From Sphingobacterium faecale (lineage in GTDB: Bacteria > Bacteroidota > Bacteroidia > Sphingobacteriales > Sphingobacteriaceae), in the NCBI RefSeq assembly GCF_016746095.1, contig NZ_JAERTY010000003.1, forward strand, positions 1 through 64,000: a DNA stretch of 64,000 nt. Reading direction: 5' to 3'. The first letter of the stretch is position 1; each line of letters starts with the position of its first letter. The position numbers and the translations under genes were made by a program. Under the pieces are notes generated by a model. That model was not told the DNA's origin, ran no database searches, and saw nothing but the letters and a program-made list of their open reading frames with translations. This document shows, one piece after another, positions 1-9,430 of the stretch.

Positions 1-1
1 G

Positions 2-118
2 GTAAATCCTTTTCAATGGCTCAAATACGCCTTGGAAAACATCATGTCCATAAACCATAAAAACTTAAAGGACCTTTATCCGCAGAACTTCAAAAATAAG
101 CCCACCTGTAGTTTATAG
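2..118 (+). pseudogene. IS66-type transposase, C-terminal tail (cut by window edge)
   Basis: An open frame enters from the left edge and stops at 116-118. It encodes about 38 residues beginning VNPFQWLKYALENI and ending near LYPQNFKNK. The pattern NP-x-x-WL followed by a helix and then L-x-P-x-N is the short C-terminal domain of IS66 transposases. Most of the gene lies outside the window, so I cannot tell whether the element is complete. The sequence just after the stop changes into a possible CRISPR remnant, which suggests the IS end is damaged. The family assignment is from recognition of this tail only. Confidence 0.6.
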
Positions 119-172
119 GCCGGATACAATTGAAATTCCTTTTTCATCAGAACAATTGTTAACAACATGTAC

Positions 173-202
173 ATCTTAATCGCACCATACAGGAATTGAA
201 AT
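173..202 (+). CRISPR. Solitary CRISPR repeat
   Basis: This 30-bp sequence is identical to the two full repeats at 12738-12767 and 12802-12831, including the 3' end CATACAGGAATTGAAAT. It lies in the same orientation. Thirty-six bases upstream, around 121-136, the sequence GATACAATTGAAAT resembles a decayed repeat end, and the 36-bp gap equals a spacer length; that second copy is weak. The repeat ends exactly where the istB remnant begins. The ATTGAAAT end resembles class 1 (type I-B/III) repeats. No cas gene is nearby. Confidence 0.8.
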
Positions 203-325
203 GTTAAAAAACAAGAATATGATGTGATAGGTGAAGATACCATTGCAGATGCAATACTTGATAGGCTGATACATAGCTCATATCGGATTGAACTAAAAGG
301 TGAAAGTCTAAGAAAAAAGAAGTAA
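203..325 (+). pseudogene. IS21-family IstB ATPase, C-terminal remnant
   Basis: An open frame of about 40 codons ends at TAA 323-325 and reads [17 protein letters not shown], then a [13 protein letters not shown] stretch and a basic end (ESLRKKK). This is the standard C-terminus of IstB, the ATPase partner of IS21 transposases. Everything upstream, including the Walker motifs and istA, is missing, and the frame starts directly after a CRISPR repeat at 202. It is therefore a remnant joined by deletion or recombination. The family is clear; the event is inferred. Confidence 0.8.
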
Positions 326-414
326 TATTGTCAGGTCATCAGTTGGACTGAGGTACTAACTCCATAGAGGGGTCCGTATGTCCAGCGGAGGGGTCAATAT
401 CACCATTATATCTA
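326..414 (+). mobile_element. Probable IS21 right end inserted in a sigma gene
   Basis: Between the istB stop and the point where homology to the intact sigma gene at 34635-35222 begins (415), there are 89 bp. They contain the spaced motifs GAGGGGTCC and GAGGGGTCAATAT. Repeated short GGGGTCAA-type motifs are typical of IS21 termini. The simplest reading is that this is the IS end and that 414/415 is the insertion point. No target duplication can be checked because the other IS end is gone. Confidence 0.5.
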
Positions 415-571
415 CGGCCAGCATAATGTTGTCCGACTTTAGCAGATTGCCTGCAAAAAACACCAATGCCGGCTGAAACTCTTTATAGATATACTCGAAT
501 GCGGTACGCTGACCACTTGCCAGGTGGTTTAGCAGAGTTTCATCGTCTGTGTGGTACGTAGCATTGTGCAT
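415..571 (-). pseudogene. ECF sigma factor, N-terminal fragment broken by an IS
   Basis: The first 52 codons (MHNATYHTDDETLLNHLASG through FFAGNLLKSDNIMLA) match the intact ECF sigma factor at 34635-35222 almost residue for residue. Identity stops after IMLA. The frame then runs on through unrelated DNA to 356, adding about 19 meaningless residues. Only sigma region 2.1 and part of 2.2 remain, with no -35-binding region 4, so the product cannot work as a sigma factor. The break coincides with the inferred IS21 end. Confidence 0.85.
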
Positions 572-694
572 ATAATATAGGTCGAAAAATTCTTAAATCA
601 GTTAATCGGTCATAAACTTATACAAAATGTGCGGTATTCGCTAATAGTCTCGTCTGTATCTTTTTTGAAACAAGCATAAAGGTATAGATACCAT

Positions 695-727
695 AAAGCC
701 GTCCCGAAGGAAATTCGGAACGGCTTT
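695..727. terminator. Intrinsic terminator after the locus A operon
   Basis: The arms AAAGCCGTCCCGAA and TTCGGAACGGCTTT pair, with one bulge, around the loop GGAAA. The hairpin lies about 100 bp past the stop of the S9 peptidase gene and before the sigma fragment. Closely related hairpins occur at 14977-15005 and 35346-35376, each at the end of an operon reading leftwards. Confidence 0.7.
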
Positions 728-827
728 AATTATATTAGAAAACCCGAGGTGACAGCTTCCTCCAATATAACCAATACCAAGAGATTGATATAAACTGAAA
801 AATCAAAAGGACGGCTATTAGTCTATC

Positions 828-3338
828 TCATAATTTAATCCATTTTTTATCCTCCCCCTTTAAATGATAATCAAACCAATCTAGAACATACTGCGTAAGT
901 TTTACTTGATTATCCGCATTGAGTAACACGTGGTCTTCATTTTTGAAATTCAAAAGCACAGCTTTTTTATTCAACCTTTTAAGTCCAGTAAAATATTCAA
1001 AACTTTGAAGAGCAGAAACATTTGTATCTAAGAAACCAGTCCAAAGAAGAATAGGTGTATATACTGTTGAAAGATTCATTACATTAGTTATGTCTAAATA
1101 AGTCTTAACATCATGTTGTAATGGAGAATTCATTTTGAAAATAGAGCTTTCAAAACGCAAATATCCAAACATTCTCCAATTCTTCTTTACACTTAAGTAC
1201 TCACTTATAGCATTATGAACCCCGGCACCTGACACAGCTGTTTTAAATAACTTAGTACGACCTATAATATAACCTACTTCAAAACCTCCGTAAGAATGAC
1301 CAATTAGACCAATATTTGATTTGTCTATACTTGATAACTCTGTGACTTTTTCAACCCCACTGAGTACTGACTCCAGTGCTGCTGCCCCAGGGTTACCACC
1401 ATAGTTTTCAATATCAGCAGAAAAGACAAAATAATTGTGCTGCGTCCATAAATTATAATTTACCCCTTCACTATTCCAATAGCTTGGAGGATCATAACTA
1501 TAAGAAGATTTGAACTTCTTTTCATATATATCAATAATAAGAGGATATTTTTTTTGGGGATTGTATTTAGCTGGATAATACAATAGGCCTTTTAATTCTC
1601 TACCATTTTTCAACTTGTATCTAATAACCTCGGTTTTACTCCATAGATAATCACTTAACTGATCTCGTGTATCAAGCAAAACACTCTCTTTTTCGCTTTT
1701 TAAATCGAAAACACATAAACTGGGAGGTATATTTTGTTTGGTTTTAGTGTACACAATTCTCTCGTTAGAGTAAATAATATTATCTATTTTAAAATCACCC
1801 TCAGTTATTAATACAGCTTTTCCATTATTTATTAGTTCTAACCCCTGTACTCCCGTACCTTCATTAGTATAATCTAATAATAATCCTAAACTATCATCTA
1901 TTTTATCAATAGTTTGATTAGTATTATTTTGTGAATGATGGATTTTATTATAAGCACTGATAGTGTACTGAAGATCCGAATTCGTATTAATGTTAGTAAT
2001 GGAAATTAGATTTTTAGGGTCATCTTTTAAAAGATAAATATTTTTCGATCCGCTGAAATAGATTGTTTTATTGTCTTTAAGACTTAAAAAAATCCTACTT
2101 CTTGGAACCCGACCAACAAAATCAGAAGTTCCAAAAAAATGATCATCTAAGTTTTTAGTTATATTGAAAACTTGCCCCTCTAGTAAGCTACAAAAATACC
2201 AATCCCTATTTTTAAAGTAAAAAACACCCTTATGATGATCAGATAACGTAAAGTAATGAGAGGGAATACTATCTAATATAGTTTTAAATTCTGGTCTTTC
2301 TACATGTCTTATTATTAATTTAATATAAGGAGATTTAAGTATTTTATTATCGTATAATTCGGGATCATATTCTACAAAATACTTGGTATCTAAAAACATC
2401 TTTGTAATGTTATTATCTGTGGACTCTAAAAGTGTCAAACTATCGTTTTTAATATTTAAAACACCTAGAACACTCTGCTTTTGCGTGTAATTTTGACTGT
2501 AAAATGGCTTTTTAGTATACCAAATCTCAAGCTCTTTGTTCTGAGTTTCTTGTTTATTTGGTATTTTATATGAAACTGAAATATATTGATCGTCTATAAA
2601 AGCTGTTTTACTTTTTTCCAGCTCTAATGTATCTATCATATTAGGGATTTCTATATTTTTTTGAAGTTCCGCTTTGGTATTGTAAATACTTAGTACGACA
2701 TCACATTTATTTTGATAAATAACACCCAATAGTTTCTTTCTCTTTTGATATATTATTTGATCTACCGTAGCATTTTCTTTCATATATATATAAGATGCTT
2801 TTTTCGATTTTAAATCAAATAAACTCACCTGACTATCTATCGAAAAGACAAGCGTACTACCAATTTCTTCGAAAATATTTGTTTTATTTAGGAAGGTGTA
2901 CTTTTTCTTGGTCCTAAGATCAAAAACAGTGACCAAAACACCCTCACCCATTACTTTGCCATAAATCAAGCAATTAAAAAAATGATCTATTTTAAAAGAT
3001 GAAATTCGATTGATCGAATCAATTTCTTGAGTTACAGGATTAATTAGATACAATACTTTTTTCTTTGAATTACTAGCTAAAAGCAAAGTATCACTATAAA
3101 ACTCAATAGAATTACTGATGGGATCCAACTGCGGCAATTCAAAAGTTGCCGTGGATGTTTTTAAAAAAAATTGGCTAGATTTATCTCCAAATATCTTGCG
3201 ATATACAACATCACCATTACTAGATACATCGTAAGGCTGTATAGTATACAAGTTTTTATATTCACTTTCAGGTAGAGTATCTTGAGCCCTAACCATCGAT
3301 GATATGATCAATATTATAAATAATAGCAGTTCTCTCAT
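828..3338 (-). CDS. Secreted prolyl-oligopeptidase-type (S9) serine peptidase
   Basis: The 836-residue protein opens with a signal peptide (MRELLLFIILIISSMVRAQ). It continues with a long beta-rich region, probably a degenerate propeller, of about 570 residues, and ends in an alpha/beta-hydrolase domain. The catalytic residues can be placed at Ser682 (GLIGHSYGG), Asp771 (WTGFLDTNV) and His803 (NEDHVLL). It probably cleaves imported or surface-held peptides in the periplasm. It starts 1 bp after the SusD stop, so it is the last gene of the sigma-FecR-SusC-SusD-S9 locus. The gene is visibly more AT-rich than the fecR and sigma genes upstream. The substrate is unknown. Confidence 0.88.
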   Translation of the reverse strand: MRELLLFIILIISSMVRAQDTLPESEYKNLYTIQPYDVSSNGDVVYRKIFGDKSSQFFLKTSTATFELPQLDPISNSIEFYSDTLLLASNSKKKVLYLINPVTQEIDSINRISSFKIDHFFNCLIYGKVMGEGVLVTVFDLRTKKKYTFLNKTNIFEEIGSTLVFSIDSQVSLFDLKSKKASYIYMKENATVDQIIYQKRKKLLGVIYQNKCDVVLSIYNTKAELQKNIEIPNMIDTLELEKSKTAFIDDQYISVSYKIPNKQETQNKELEIWYTKKPFYSQNYTQKQSVLGVLNIKNDSLTLLESTDNNITKMFLDTKYFVEYDPELYDNKILKSPYIKLIIRHVERPEFKTILDSIPSHYFTLSDHHKGVFYFKNRDWYFCSLLEGQVFNITKNLDDHFFGTSDFVGRVPRSRIFLSLKDNKTIYFSGSKNIYLLKDDPKNLISITNINTNSDLQYTISAYNKIHHSQNNTNQTIDKIDDSLGLLLDYTNEGTGVQGLELINNGKAVLITEGDFKIDNIIYSNERIVYTKTKQNIPPSLCVFDLKSEKESVLLDTRDQLSDYLWSKTEVIRYKLKNGRELKGLLYYPAKYNPQKKYPLIIDIYEKKFKSSYSYDPPSYWNSEGVNYNLWTQHNYFVFSADIENYGGNPGAAALESVLSGVEKVTELSSIDKSNIGLIGHSYGGFEVGYIIGRTKLFKTAVSGAGVHNAISEYLSVKKNWRMFGYLRFESSIFKMNSPLQHDVKTYLDITNVMNLSTVYTPILLWTGFLDTNVSALQSFEYFTGLKRLNKKAVLLNFKNEDHVLLNADNQVKLTQYVLDWFDYHLKGEDKKWIKL

Positions 3339-3339
3339 T

Positions 3340-4719
3340 TTAATAATTTAGATTTTGAGGCAGCAGATTGGAGTTTAAAAGAAGTTCATTCTCTGGGATG
3401 GGGAATAGATTATATTTGGTATTCCAATTGCTTTTAATTAAAACCATAGTTTCGTCTAAGGCAGAAAATCTTTTCAAATCAAAATAACGATGGGCATATT
3501 CTAAAAAAAATTCATGCCGCCTTTCTTGTAATATAGTCTGTAAAAGTGGAGCCTGCTTATCTATGTGTATTGATAGTAATCCCGCTCTGGCTCTAATTAT
3601 ATTTAGATCTTCGCAAGAAGAATCATACAATCTTAACATTGCATAAGCTTCACTTCTGATAAGATACATCTCCTCTAAACGAAGCACAATAGAGTACTCT
3701 TTAGAATTAACAGTTTGACTTTTTTCTTTGTATTTATAGGCGTGATACCATGCCTTATTAGCGTTATAAATCGTCTTTATCCATTTGTCCTTTCTTAAAT
3801 CATTCTCTTTAAAGGATTCAAATAACTCATCAGTTAACGATACTAGACTAGGTGGAGCAATTGTAAAAATATAATATGCTCCTTCCTGTGTGTTAGATTT
3901 ATCTGCTGATTGATATTGCCAAATAGTTGATTTGCTCTCTTTTAAAAACACCTGATCTAGGTCTCTTTGAATTGAAAAAGCTGGATTATCGATGAGTTTT
4001 GTAGCATAATGAATTGCACTATTCCAATTGTTTTGATACAAAAAGACGCGCGCAAGCAAGGCTTGAGCAGCAAATTTATTGGGCTTAATACGAAAAGGTG
4101 AAGTGAAGTTTTCACTCAAAAGAGATTCCGCCATTTGTAAATCAGTGACCAATGAATGCTGTACCGTTGACTTAGACTGTCTTTTAACCTGCTTATTTTG
4201 AATATAATCAGTCGTAGTTATGTAAGGAATATCACCAAATAGCTCTGAAAGATAAAACAAGTAAAGACTTCTCATAAACAAAGCCTCTCCTTTGAGTTGA
4301 GTTTTAAAAGCTTGCCCCAAACCCTCTGAGTTGTCCATGCCTTCAATAAGTGCATTACACTGATAAATTGTGTTGTAAGCTGTATTCCAAAATTGAGCTA
4401 TATCTTTATTAGAACTGATGATATTAGGAGTGTAAAAATTTAAAAAAGATTCGTTCTGCGTATTACAATTAAGTTCATCGGTAACTAATCCTAGTATAGA
4501 GCCAATCCCTGTTTGATCACCACTTAACATTGATTTTGATAGGTATATATTAGCCATAGCGGCACTTGCAGTTTTTTCATCTTGAAACACCAAATTTGAA
4601 TTTAGTTGAGAATCTGGCCCATCAATAGTTGTGAATGACTCACAGCTAATTGTAGAGATTAAAACAAGACTTAAAAAACTTATTTTAATCCAACCTATAA
4701 AAGTTTTATTTTTCTTCAT
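3340..4719 (-). CDS. SusD/RagB-like surface lipoprotein
   Basis: This is a 459-residue lipoprotein with a signal peptide and lipobox cysteine at residue 26 (LISTISC). The SusD hallmarks are visible: an N-terminal helical repeat region (AAMANIYLSKS), LKGEALFMRSLYLFYLSELFGD near residues 140-165, and the C-terminal motif LQERRHEFFLEYAHRYFDLKR. SusD proteins form the lid over the SusC barrel and capture ligand. The length is typical of SusD proteins. It lies 3 bp after SusC and 1 bp before the S9 peptidase, which points to a peptide rather than a glycan ligand. Confidence 0.93.
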   Translation of the reverse strand: MKKNKTFIGWIKISFLSLVLISTISCESFTTIDGPDSQLNSNLVFQDEKTASAAMANIYLSKSMLSGDQTGIGSILGLVTDELNCNTQNESFLNFYTPNIISSNKDIAQFWNTAYNTIYQCNALIEGMDNSEGLGQAFKTQLKGEALFMRSLYLFYLSELFGDIPYITTTDYIQNKQVKRQSKSTVQHSLVTDLQMAESLLSENFTSPFRIKPNKFAAQALLARVFLYQNNWNSAIHYATKLIDNPAFSIQRDLDQVFLKESKSTIWQYQSADKSNTQEGAYYIFTIAPPSLVSLTDELFESFKENDLRKDKWIKTIYNANKAWYHAYKYKEKSQTVNSKEYSIVLRLEEMYLIRSEAYAMLRLYDSSCEDLNIIRARAGLLSIHIDKQAPLLQTILQERRHEFFLEYAHRYFDLKRFSALDETMVLIKSNWNTKYNLFPIPENELLLNSNLLPQNLNY

Positions 4720-4722
4720 TGT

Positions 4723-7700
4723 TTAAAAGGTTAAGTTTATTCCAAAAGCAAATGTTCTAAGGGGGGGCAGAAAACCAGTCGTTGAGAACTCGGGATCATA
4801 TCCTTTATACTTAGTTAAAGTCCAGAGATTTTGAGCTTGAAAATACAACATTGCCTCTATTCCTTTTATACTGCTAGCGGGTAGGCTATAAGAGAGATTA
4901 AGATTTTTCAATCTAATAAAGGAAGCATCAGAAACCACTTTGTCACTTTCTTTATAGTCGTAAAATGCTTTAATTAATTCAGGATCATTGGTTGTTAACT
5001 TTTGATAATCTGCTGATAGATTATCAGGCGTCCAAGTATTTTGGTAATAATCAATTGATGAATTATTAAAACCTCCTGGCCTATTAAATAAATACAAATG
5101 ATTGTAATTACGCTGTTTCACGAATTGGAATAAAAAGCTTAAAGACACATTTTTGTGATTGAAGGTATTGGCTAATCCACCGAAAAATTTAGGAAAAAAT
5201 GATTCAATTACTTTTTTATCATCATTAGCGCTTAGAAATCCGTCTTCGTTAAAATCCTTAAAAGTATAGATTCCCCTTTTTGAATCAATTCCCTGATATT
5301 TATATAATTTCACAATATTAATAGGTTGACCTATTACATATTGATTAGAATAAGTTGAACCTTCTAAATTTGGAAAAGATACCAACTTGTTCTTGGGTAC
5401 GGAAATATTAAAATCAGTTGACCAACTCCAATATTTATTACGAATATTTTGAGATTTAAACGTAATCTCAAAACCTTTGTTTTCTACCTGAGCATTTAAG
5501 TTAGATTGAATAGATGTAAAGCCTGTGGTACCAGGCAGGGGAATACCGACTAATTGATTAGACGATTTGTTAGAATACCAAGCCAAACTACTACTGAATC
5601 TATCAGTCAGAACTCTTGATTCCAAAGCCAATTCAAACTTTTGTGTTTTTTCCCAACTAAAATCAGGGTTGAATAAGCGAGAAGGATATAAACCAGTTAT
5701 ATTATCATATTTTCCTCTAGCAACAGTATAAGTATCCAAGTAACCGTAATCCCCAATATTATCACTTCCTGTTATACCAAAACTACTCCTGATTTTAAGC
5801 AAATTAAGCCAATCAATGTTATTAAAAGCCGATTCCTCTGAAAGTATCCAAGCAAAACCAACAGCGCCGAAGTTTCCAAATTTGTAATTTTCTCCAAATC
5901 TAGACGACCCATCCCGTCTTGCCGTAAGATTTATGTAGTATTTATCAGAATACCCGTAGTTTAATCGACTAAACAAAGCACTATAACGATATAGACTATT
6001 GAGCTGAGAATTTACCTCAACAGTAGATGCCGACCTTAGATTGTGGACAAATGAATTAGTAGTAAATCCTGAAGCGTACAGACTAAAGGAGGTAAAATTA
6101 TTCTCCTGAAAAGTACTTCCTAATATATAACTAAGTTGGTGTTTATTCCAGTGAAATCTCCCATTAATCTGAGGTTCGATAATCCAACTGTTAGAATTAC
6201 TCGTTGCATGTTGAACATTTGTTCGATCTGGACCATAACCATAACTTGGGTTAAACCGAGTGTTTAGCGCAATGCTATATTGTTCTACCCTACTATCAGA
6301 ATAGCCCCCATTTAGTTTAATGTTAATCAATGGATGAAATCTATATTCTAAATTCAAATTAGAACTTAATCCCCTAGAAGAAGATTCGTAACGGTTATTG
6401 AGTTGAGCTAAAGGGTTGTCAAAAGTATTGTCTTGCCAGTTTAAACTACCATCTGGGAGATAAAGTTCAGGAGCAACCGGAACAAGATTTCTACTTATAG
6501 TGGTGAGATCTAAAGTCAATAAATTATTTTTTTGCGTATTGTAATTCGCTGAAAAATTCAGCTGTAGTTTTTCAGTTTTATCCTGGTGACGAAGAAAAAA
6601 TGATAAAGTATTTCTTTTATAACCAAAATCACCAGGAAATACCGGTGTTTCTTTATTGTGATTCCCACTAATCATAAAATTGGTATACTGGCTCCCACCA
6701 CTTAAACCAGCTTGAATAGTATTCGACCGAGCTGTTTTTCCGATTAATTCTTGTTGCCAATCAGTAAAACGATTCTTATCCCACGTTCCATCTAGATCAA
6801 ACGCATTATCAGGATAATCGTAGATATTGTCATTTTTCAAAGCAGTCTCTCGAACAGCCAAATACTGCTTTGTTTCCATTACTTTTAGAAATTTAGGCAC
6901 CTTACTAACTGCCATAGAACTATTAATCGTTAATTTAGTTTTACCCGATTTCCCAGACTTAGTAGTTACAAGAACAACACCATTTGCTGCTCGTGAACCG
7001 TAAATAGCAGTAGCATCAGCATCCTTTAACACTTCAATACTTTCAATATCTGAAGGGTTAATTGTATTTAATGGATTTGTTTCAGCCAAAGGAAGAATAC
7101 CGCCAGCTAATGATCTAGCGCTATTTTCTGTGAAAGGTATCCCATCAATAATATACAATGGACTGTTACCACCTCTCATCAAACTATTCCTTCCCCTGAT
7201 TTGTATATCAAATCCTCCTCCTGCAACGCCGGTATTCTGTGTAATGCTCACTCCAGCCATCCTGCCTTGTAAGGCTTGCAATGGATTTAACACCGGGTGT
7301 AATTCGATATCCTTTGCCGTAACCCGAGCAATGCTTCCGGTACGTTCTCGGTCTTTTACGGTATAGTACCCCGCATTGACGACAATCTCCTCTACCTCTG
7401 CATGGATAGGCTGTAGTACTATAGTGCCCATGGTGCCTTTCGCATGCCGCTGTATAGGTCGATGTCCAAGATAGGATATTTCTAAAAGCTGGCCTTCGCT
7501 TATATCCTTTAGCTCAAAGCGGCCATCACTATCTGTATTGGTCTGTTTGGATGTTCGTTCTTTATTTGAATCTAATACGCACACAGAAGCACCAGTCAAG
7601 GGTTCGCCTTTTTCATTGGTGACTCGCCCTCTGATCAAGTCTTGGTCTATAACCTGCCTCACGACCTTAACTTCTGTTTTTTTTGACTCGATGAGTATAA

Positions 7701-8055
7701 CGCCATTCCTAAGCTCTGCCGATAATTTCTGATCTTTGAAAATGCTTCGCAAAGCGTCATCTACATGCACGTTGCGTACGCTGACGGTAACTTTTGCCGC
7801 TTCCTTGAGCAGCCTAGCATTGGCAATATAGCTGTACCCTGTCTGCTTTTTGACTTCGGTAAGCACCTGCTCCAGAGGTGAATTGGTAAAATGCAGAGTC
7901 AATGTCTGCGATCGGACAGACGCTGTAGCTTGTACCAGAAAAAGTAGTAAGGCTATTAAAGTAAGCTTCATACGTAATAAAATTTTGAAGCGGTGGTTAT
8001 AAGGAATACGCAAGCAACAAGCATACGCCCCCTTGTAATCCATGAGATAATTCAT
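4723..8055 (-). CDS. SusC/RagA-like TonB-dependent outer-membrane receptor with STN domain
   Basis: The 1110-residue receptor has an STN domain at about 50-115 (LTEVKKQTGYSYIANARLL), a carboxypeptidase-regulatory-like domain at about 140-225, and a plug at about 235-370 with the SusC motif LKDADATAIYGSRAANGVVL. The rest is a beta-barrel ending in the aromatic-terminal FGINLTF. The true start may be Met29, which directly precedes a hydrophobic signal peptide (MKLTLIALLLFLVQATA). The STN domain predicts signalling to the adjacent FecR. The region around the plug is very like the SusC of locus B (shared VNAGYYTVKDRERTGSIARV), while the barrels differ. Confidence 0.94.
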   Translation of the reverse strand: MNYLMDYKGAYACCLRIPYNHRFKILLRMKLTLIALLLFLVQATASVRSQTLTLHFTNSPLEQVLTEVKKQTGYSYIANARLLKEAAKVTVSVRNVHVDDALRSIFKDQKLSAELRNGVILIESKKTEVKVVRQVIDQDLIRGRVTNEKGEPLTGASVCVLDSNKERTSKQTNTDSDGRFELKDISEGQLLEISYLGHRPIQRHAKGTMGTIVLQPIHAEVEEIVVNAGYYTVKDRERTGSIARVTAKDIELHPVLNPLQALQGRMAGVSITQNTGVAGGGFDIQIRGRNSLMRGGNSPLYIIDGIPFTENSARSLAGGILPLAETNPLNTINPSDIESIEVLKDADATAIYGSRAANGVVLVTTKSGKSGKTKLTINSSMAVSKVPKFLKVMETKQYLAVRETALKNDNIYDYPDNAFDLDGTWDKNRFTDWQQELIGKTARSNTIQAGLSGGSQYTNFMISGNHNKETPVFPGDFGYKRNTLSFFLRHQDKTEKLQLNFSANYNTQKNNLLTLDLTTISRNLVPVAPELYLPDGSLNWQDNTFDNPLAQLNNRYESSSRGLSSNLNLEYRFHPLINIKLNGGYSDSRVEQYSIALNTRFNPSYGYGPDRTNVQHATSNSNSWIIEPQINGRFHWNKHQLSYILGSTFQENNFTSFSLYASGFTTNSFVHNLRSASTVEVNSQLNSLYRYSALFSRLNYGYSDKYYINLTARRDGSSRFGENYKFGNFGAVGFAWILSEESAFNNIDWLNLLKIRSSFGITGSDNIGDYGYLDTYTVARGKYDNITGLYPSRLFNPDFSWEKTQKFELALESRVLTDRFSSSLAWYSNKSSNQLVGIPLPGTTGFTSIQSNLNAQVENKGFEITFKSQNIRNKYWSWSTDFNISVPKNKLVSFPNLEGSTYSNQYVIGQPINIVKLYKYQGIDSKRGIYTFKDFNEDGFLSANDDKKVIESFFPKFFGGLANTFNHKNVSLSFLFQFVKQRNYNHLYLFNRPGGFNNSSIDYYQNTWTPDNLSADYQKLTTNDPELIKAFYDYKESDKVVSDASFIRLKNLNLSYSLPASSIKGIEAMLYFQAQNLWTLTKYKGYDPEFSTTGFLPPLRTFAFGINLTF

Positions 8056-8121
8056 AAATTTGTTTTGTTAGGTTAGAAAAATGTATTACTTCGCGGTAGA
8101 CAGACATCTGAGCCTGACTAT

Positions 8122-8152
8122 AAGCCGGGAGCGTTGCAAGCACTTCCGGTTT
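8122..8152 (-). promoter_or_regulatory. Hairpin in the FecR-SusC junction, locus A
   Basis: On the minus strand, AAACCGGAAGTGCT pairs imperfectly with the downstream AACGCTCCCGGCTT around a short loop. It lies between the fecR stop and the susC start. No T-run follows, so it is not a classical terminator. A hairpin occupies the same place in loci B, C and D. Confidence 0.45.
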
Positions 8153-8169
8153 TCTATTTTATCGGATCT

Positions 8170-9324
8170 TTATTTCTTCTTTAGGGTTAGCCTCCTTTCT
8201 TTGATCTCAAACCGTAAATTGCTGGTCTGCTCCATACTCTCTAGCACGGTAGACAAAGGGGTATTACGGTTTATTTCTGCATAAAACTCTTCGTATGGAA
8301 TAGGATTGATATCGACCTCGATGTCGTACCACCGCTCCAACTGTGGTAGTATCTCGGCCAAGGTTTTGAACTTAAAAACAAATACACCTTGGGCCCAACC
8401 TGTAGCAATCTGTGTATCTACATTTTGGGCGGTGATTCGCCCATTGTTCCAGACTGATTCCTGTCCTGGCTTTAATGAAACTATGGTGGTACCGGTATTG
8501 CTCTCGACACGGACGGCTCCCGTGACTAAGGTCGTAATCGTCCTGTTGTCATCTCCATAGGCATTGATATTGAATGTCGTCCCGGTCACGATCACCTGCT
8601 GCTGATCCGTGACTACTACAAAGGGTTGGTTTCTGTTTTTGGCGACGTCAAAGAAAGCCTCGCCCTTGAGTTCGACTTTCCTTTGCTCTGCACTAAATTG
8701 GATCGGATACGTAATGGATGATGCAGCATTAAGGATTACCTTACTACCATCGGGCAAGGTTAATCGATACTGCCCCCCACGCGGTGTGGACAATGTAGCA
8801 TACTGAATATTTTGATTGGCGTCGAATAGCTTCTCTCCATCTGCATAGCGCAACGCTGATCCGCTGGCTACAATTCCTTTATGATCCTCTGATAAATCAA
8901 TAATGGTCCCATCGGAAAGGGTAATGGTCGCTCTGTCGGCCCCAGGCAACACATCATCGCCGTAGATGCTGCTTATCTTTTGGTGCTCTGCAGCAGGGTT
9001 AGAACTTTTATACAGGTAATAGCCGATAAACGCAAAGGCAAGCAATGCTGCGGCTACAGTGAAGTATCTACGGAGAGTTTTTATCCGATTACTATCCCCC
9101 CTAATAGTATGTAGCAATTGTGCTTTTGTCCGTTCTTGATTAAATTGGGGTGGGGCGATAAAATCAGACTCGTCGATAGCTTTGTGCATTTCTGCTTCAA
9201 TCCATGCTACCATATCTTCATTCCCCTCAATGGTACGGAAATGATCAAGCAGCTGCTCCACCTCATGACGGGAACATTGTTTGTTTAGAAAATCCTGATA
9301 TAAGCTTTTGATATCGCGGTCCAT
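8170..9324 (-). CDS. FecR-family anti-sigma factor
   Basis: The 384-residue protein has a cytoplasmic N-terminal part of about 80 residues that should bind the sigma factor. A single membrane helix follows (FTVAAALLAFAFIGYYLY, about 87-104), then a periplasmic FecR domain (TPRGGQYRLTLPDGSKVILN, AEQRKVELKGEAFFDVAK). The C-terminal DUF4974-like domain is at about 315-384 (FKTLAEILPQLERWYDIEV). It should hold the sigma factor encoded just upstream inactive until the SusC STN domain signals. It lies 106 bp after the sigma gene and 114 bp before susC. Confidence 0.93.
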   Translation of the reverse strand: MDRDIKSLYQDFLNKQCSRHEVEQLLDHFRTIEGNEDMVAWIEAEMHKAIDESDFIAPPQFNQERTKAQLLHTIRGDSNRIKTLRRYFTVAAALLAFAFIGYYLYKSSNPAAEHQKISSIYGDDVLPGADRATITLSDGTIIDLSEDHKGIVASGSALRYADGEKLFDANQNIQYATLSTPRGGQYRLTLPDGSKVILNAASSITYPIQFSAEQRKVELKGEAFFDVAKNRNQPFVVVTDQQQVIVTGTTFNINAYGDDNRTITTLVTGAVRVESNTGTTIVSLKPGQESVWNNGRITAQNVDTQIATGWAQGVFVFKFKTLAEILPQLERWYDIEVDINPIPYEEFYAEINRNTPLSTVLESMEQTSNLRFEIKERRLTLKKK

Positions 9325-9430
9325 AATTCGTCCTTTTCTATAGTATTCAATTGTAAAACGGAAAGTCTATGCTCGCCTATAAAAAAAAATGAGAATAGTG
9401 TGTTTTTACGAAAACAGAGGAGAAACCGCC

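Larger units (their letters stand above)
415..727. repeat. Segmental duplication, copy 1 (sigma 5' end, promoter, terminator)
   Basis: This stretch aligns without gaps to 35066-35378 (offset 34651), with roughly nine in ten bases identical by eye. It covers the sigma 5' end, its upstream region (572-690) and an intrinsic-terminator hairpin. Conservation of the non-coding 572-690 part suggests it holds the sigma promoter, although I see no convincing TTTG/TAnnTTTG pair. Homology ends at about 727. Confidence 0.85.

Noticed and set aside
107..136. Possible decayed CRISPR repeat upstream of the solitary repeat
   Set aside because: Only the last nine bases match without a gap and it overlaps the IS66 stop codon. 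The 36-bp spacing to the next repeat is suggestive but not enough to call it.
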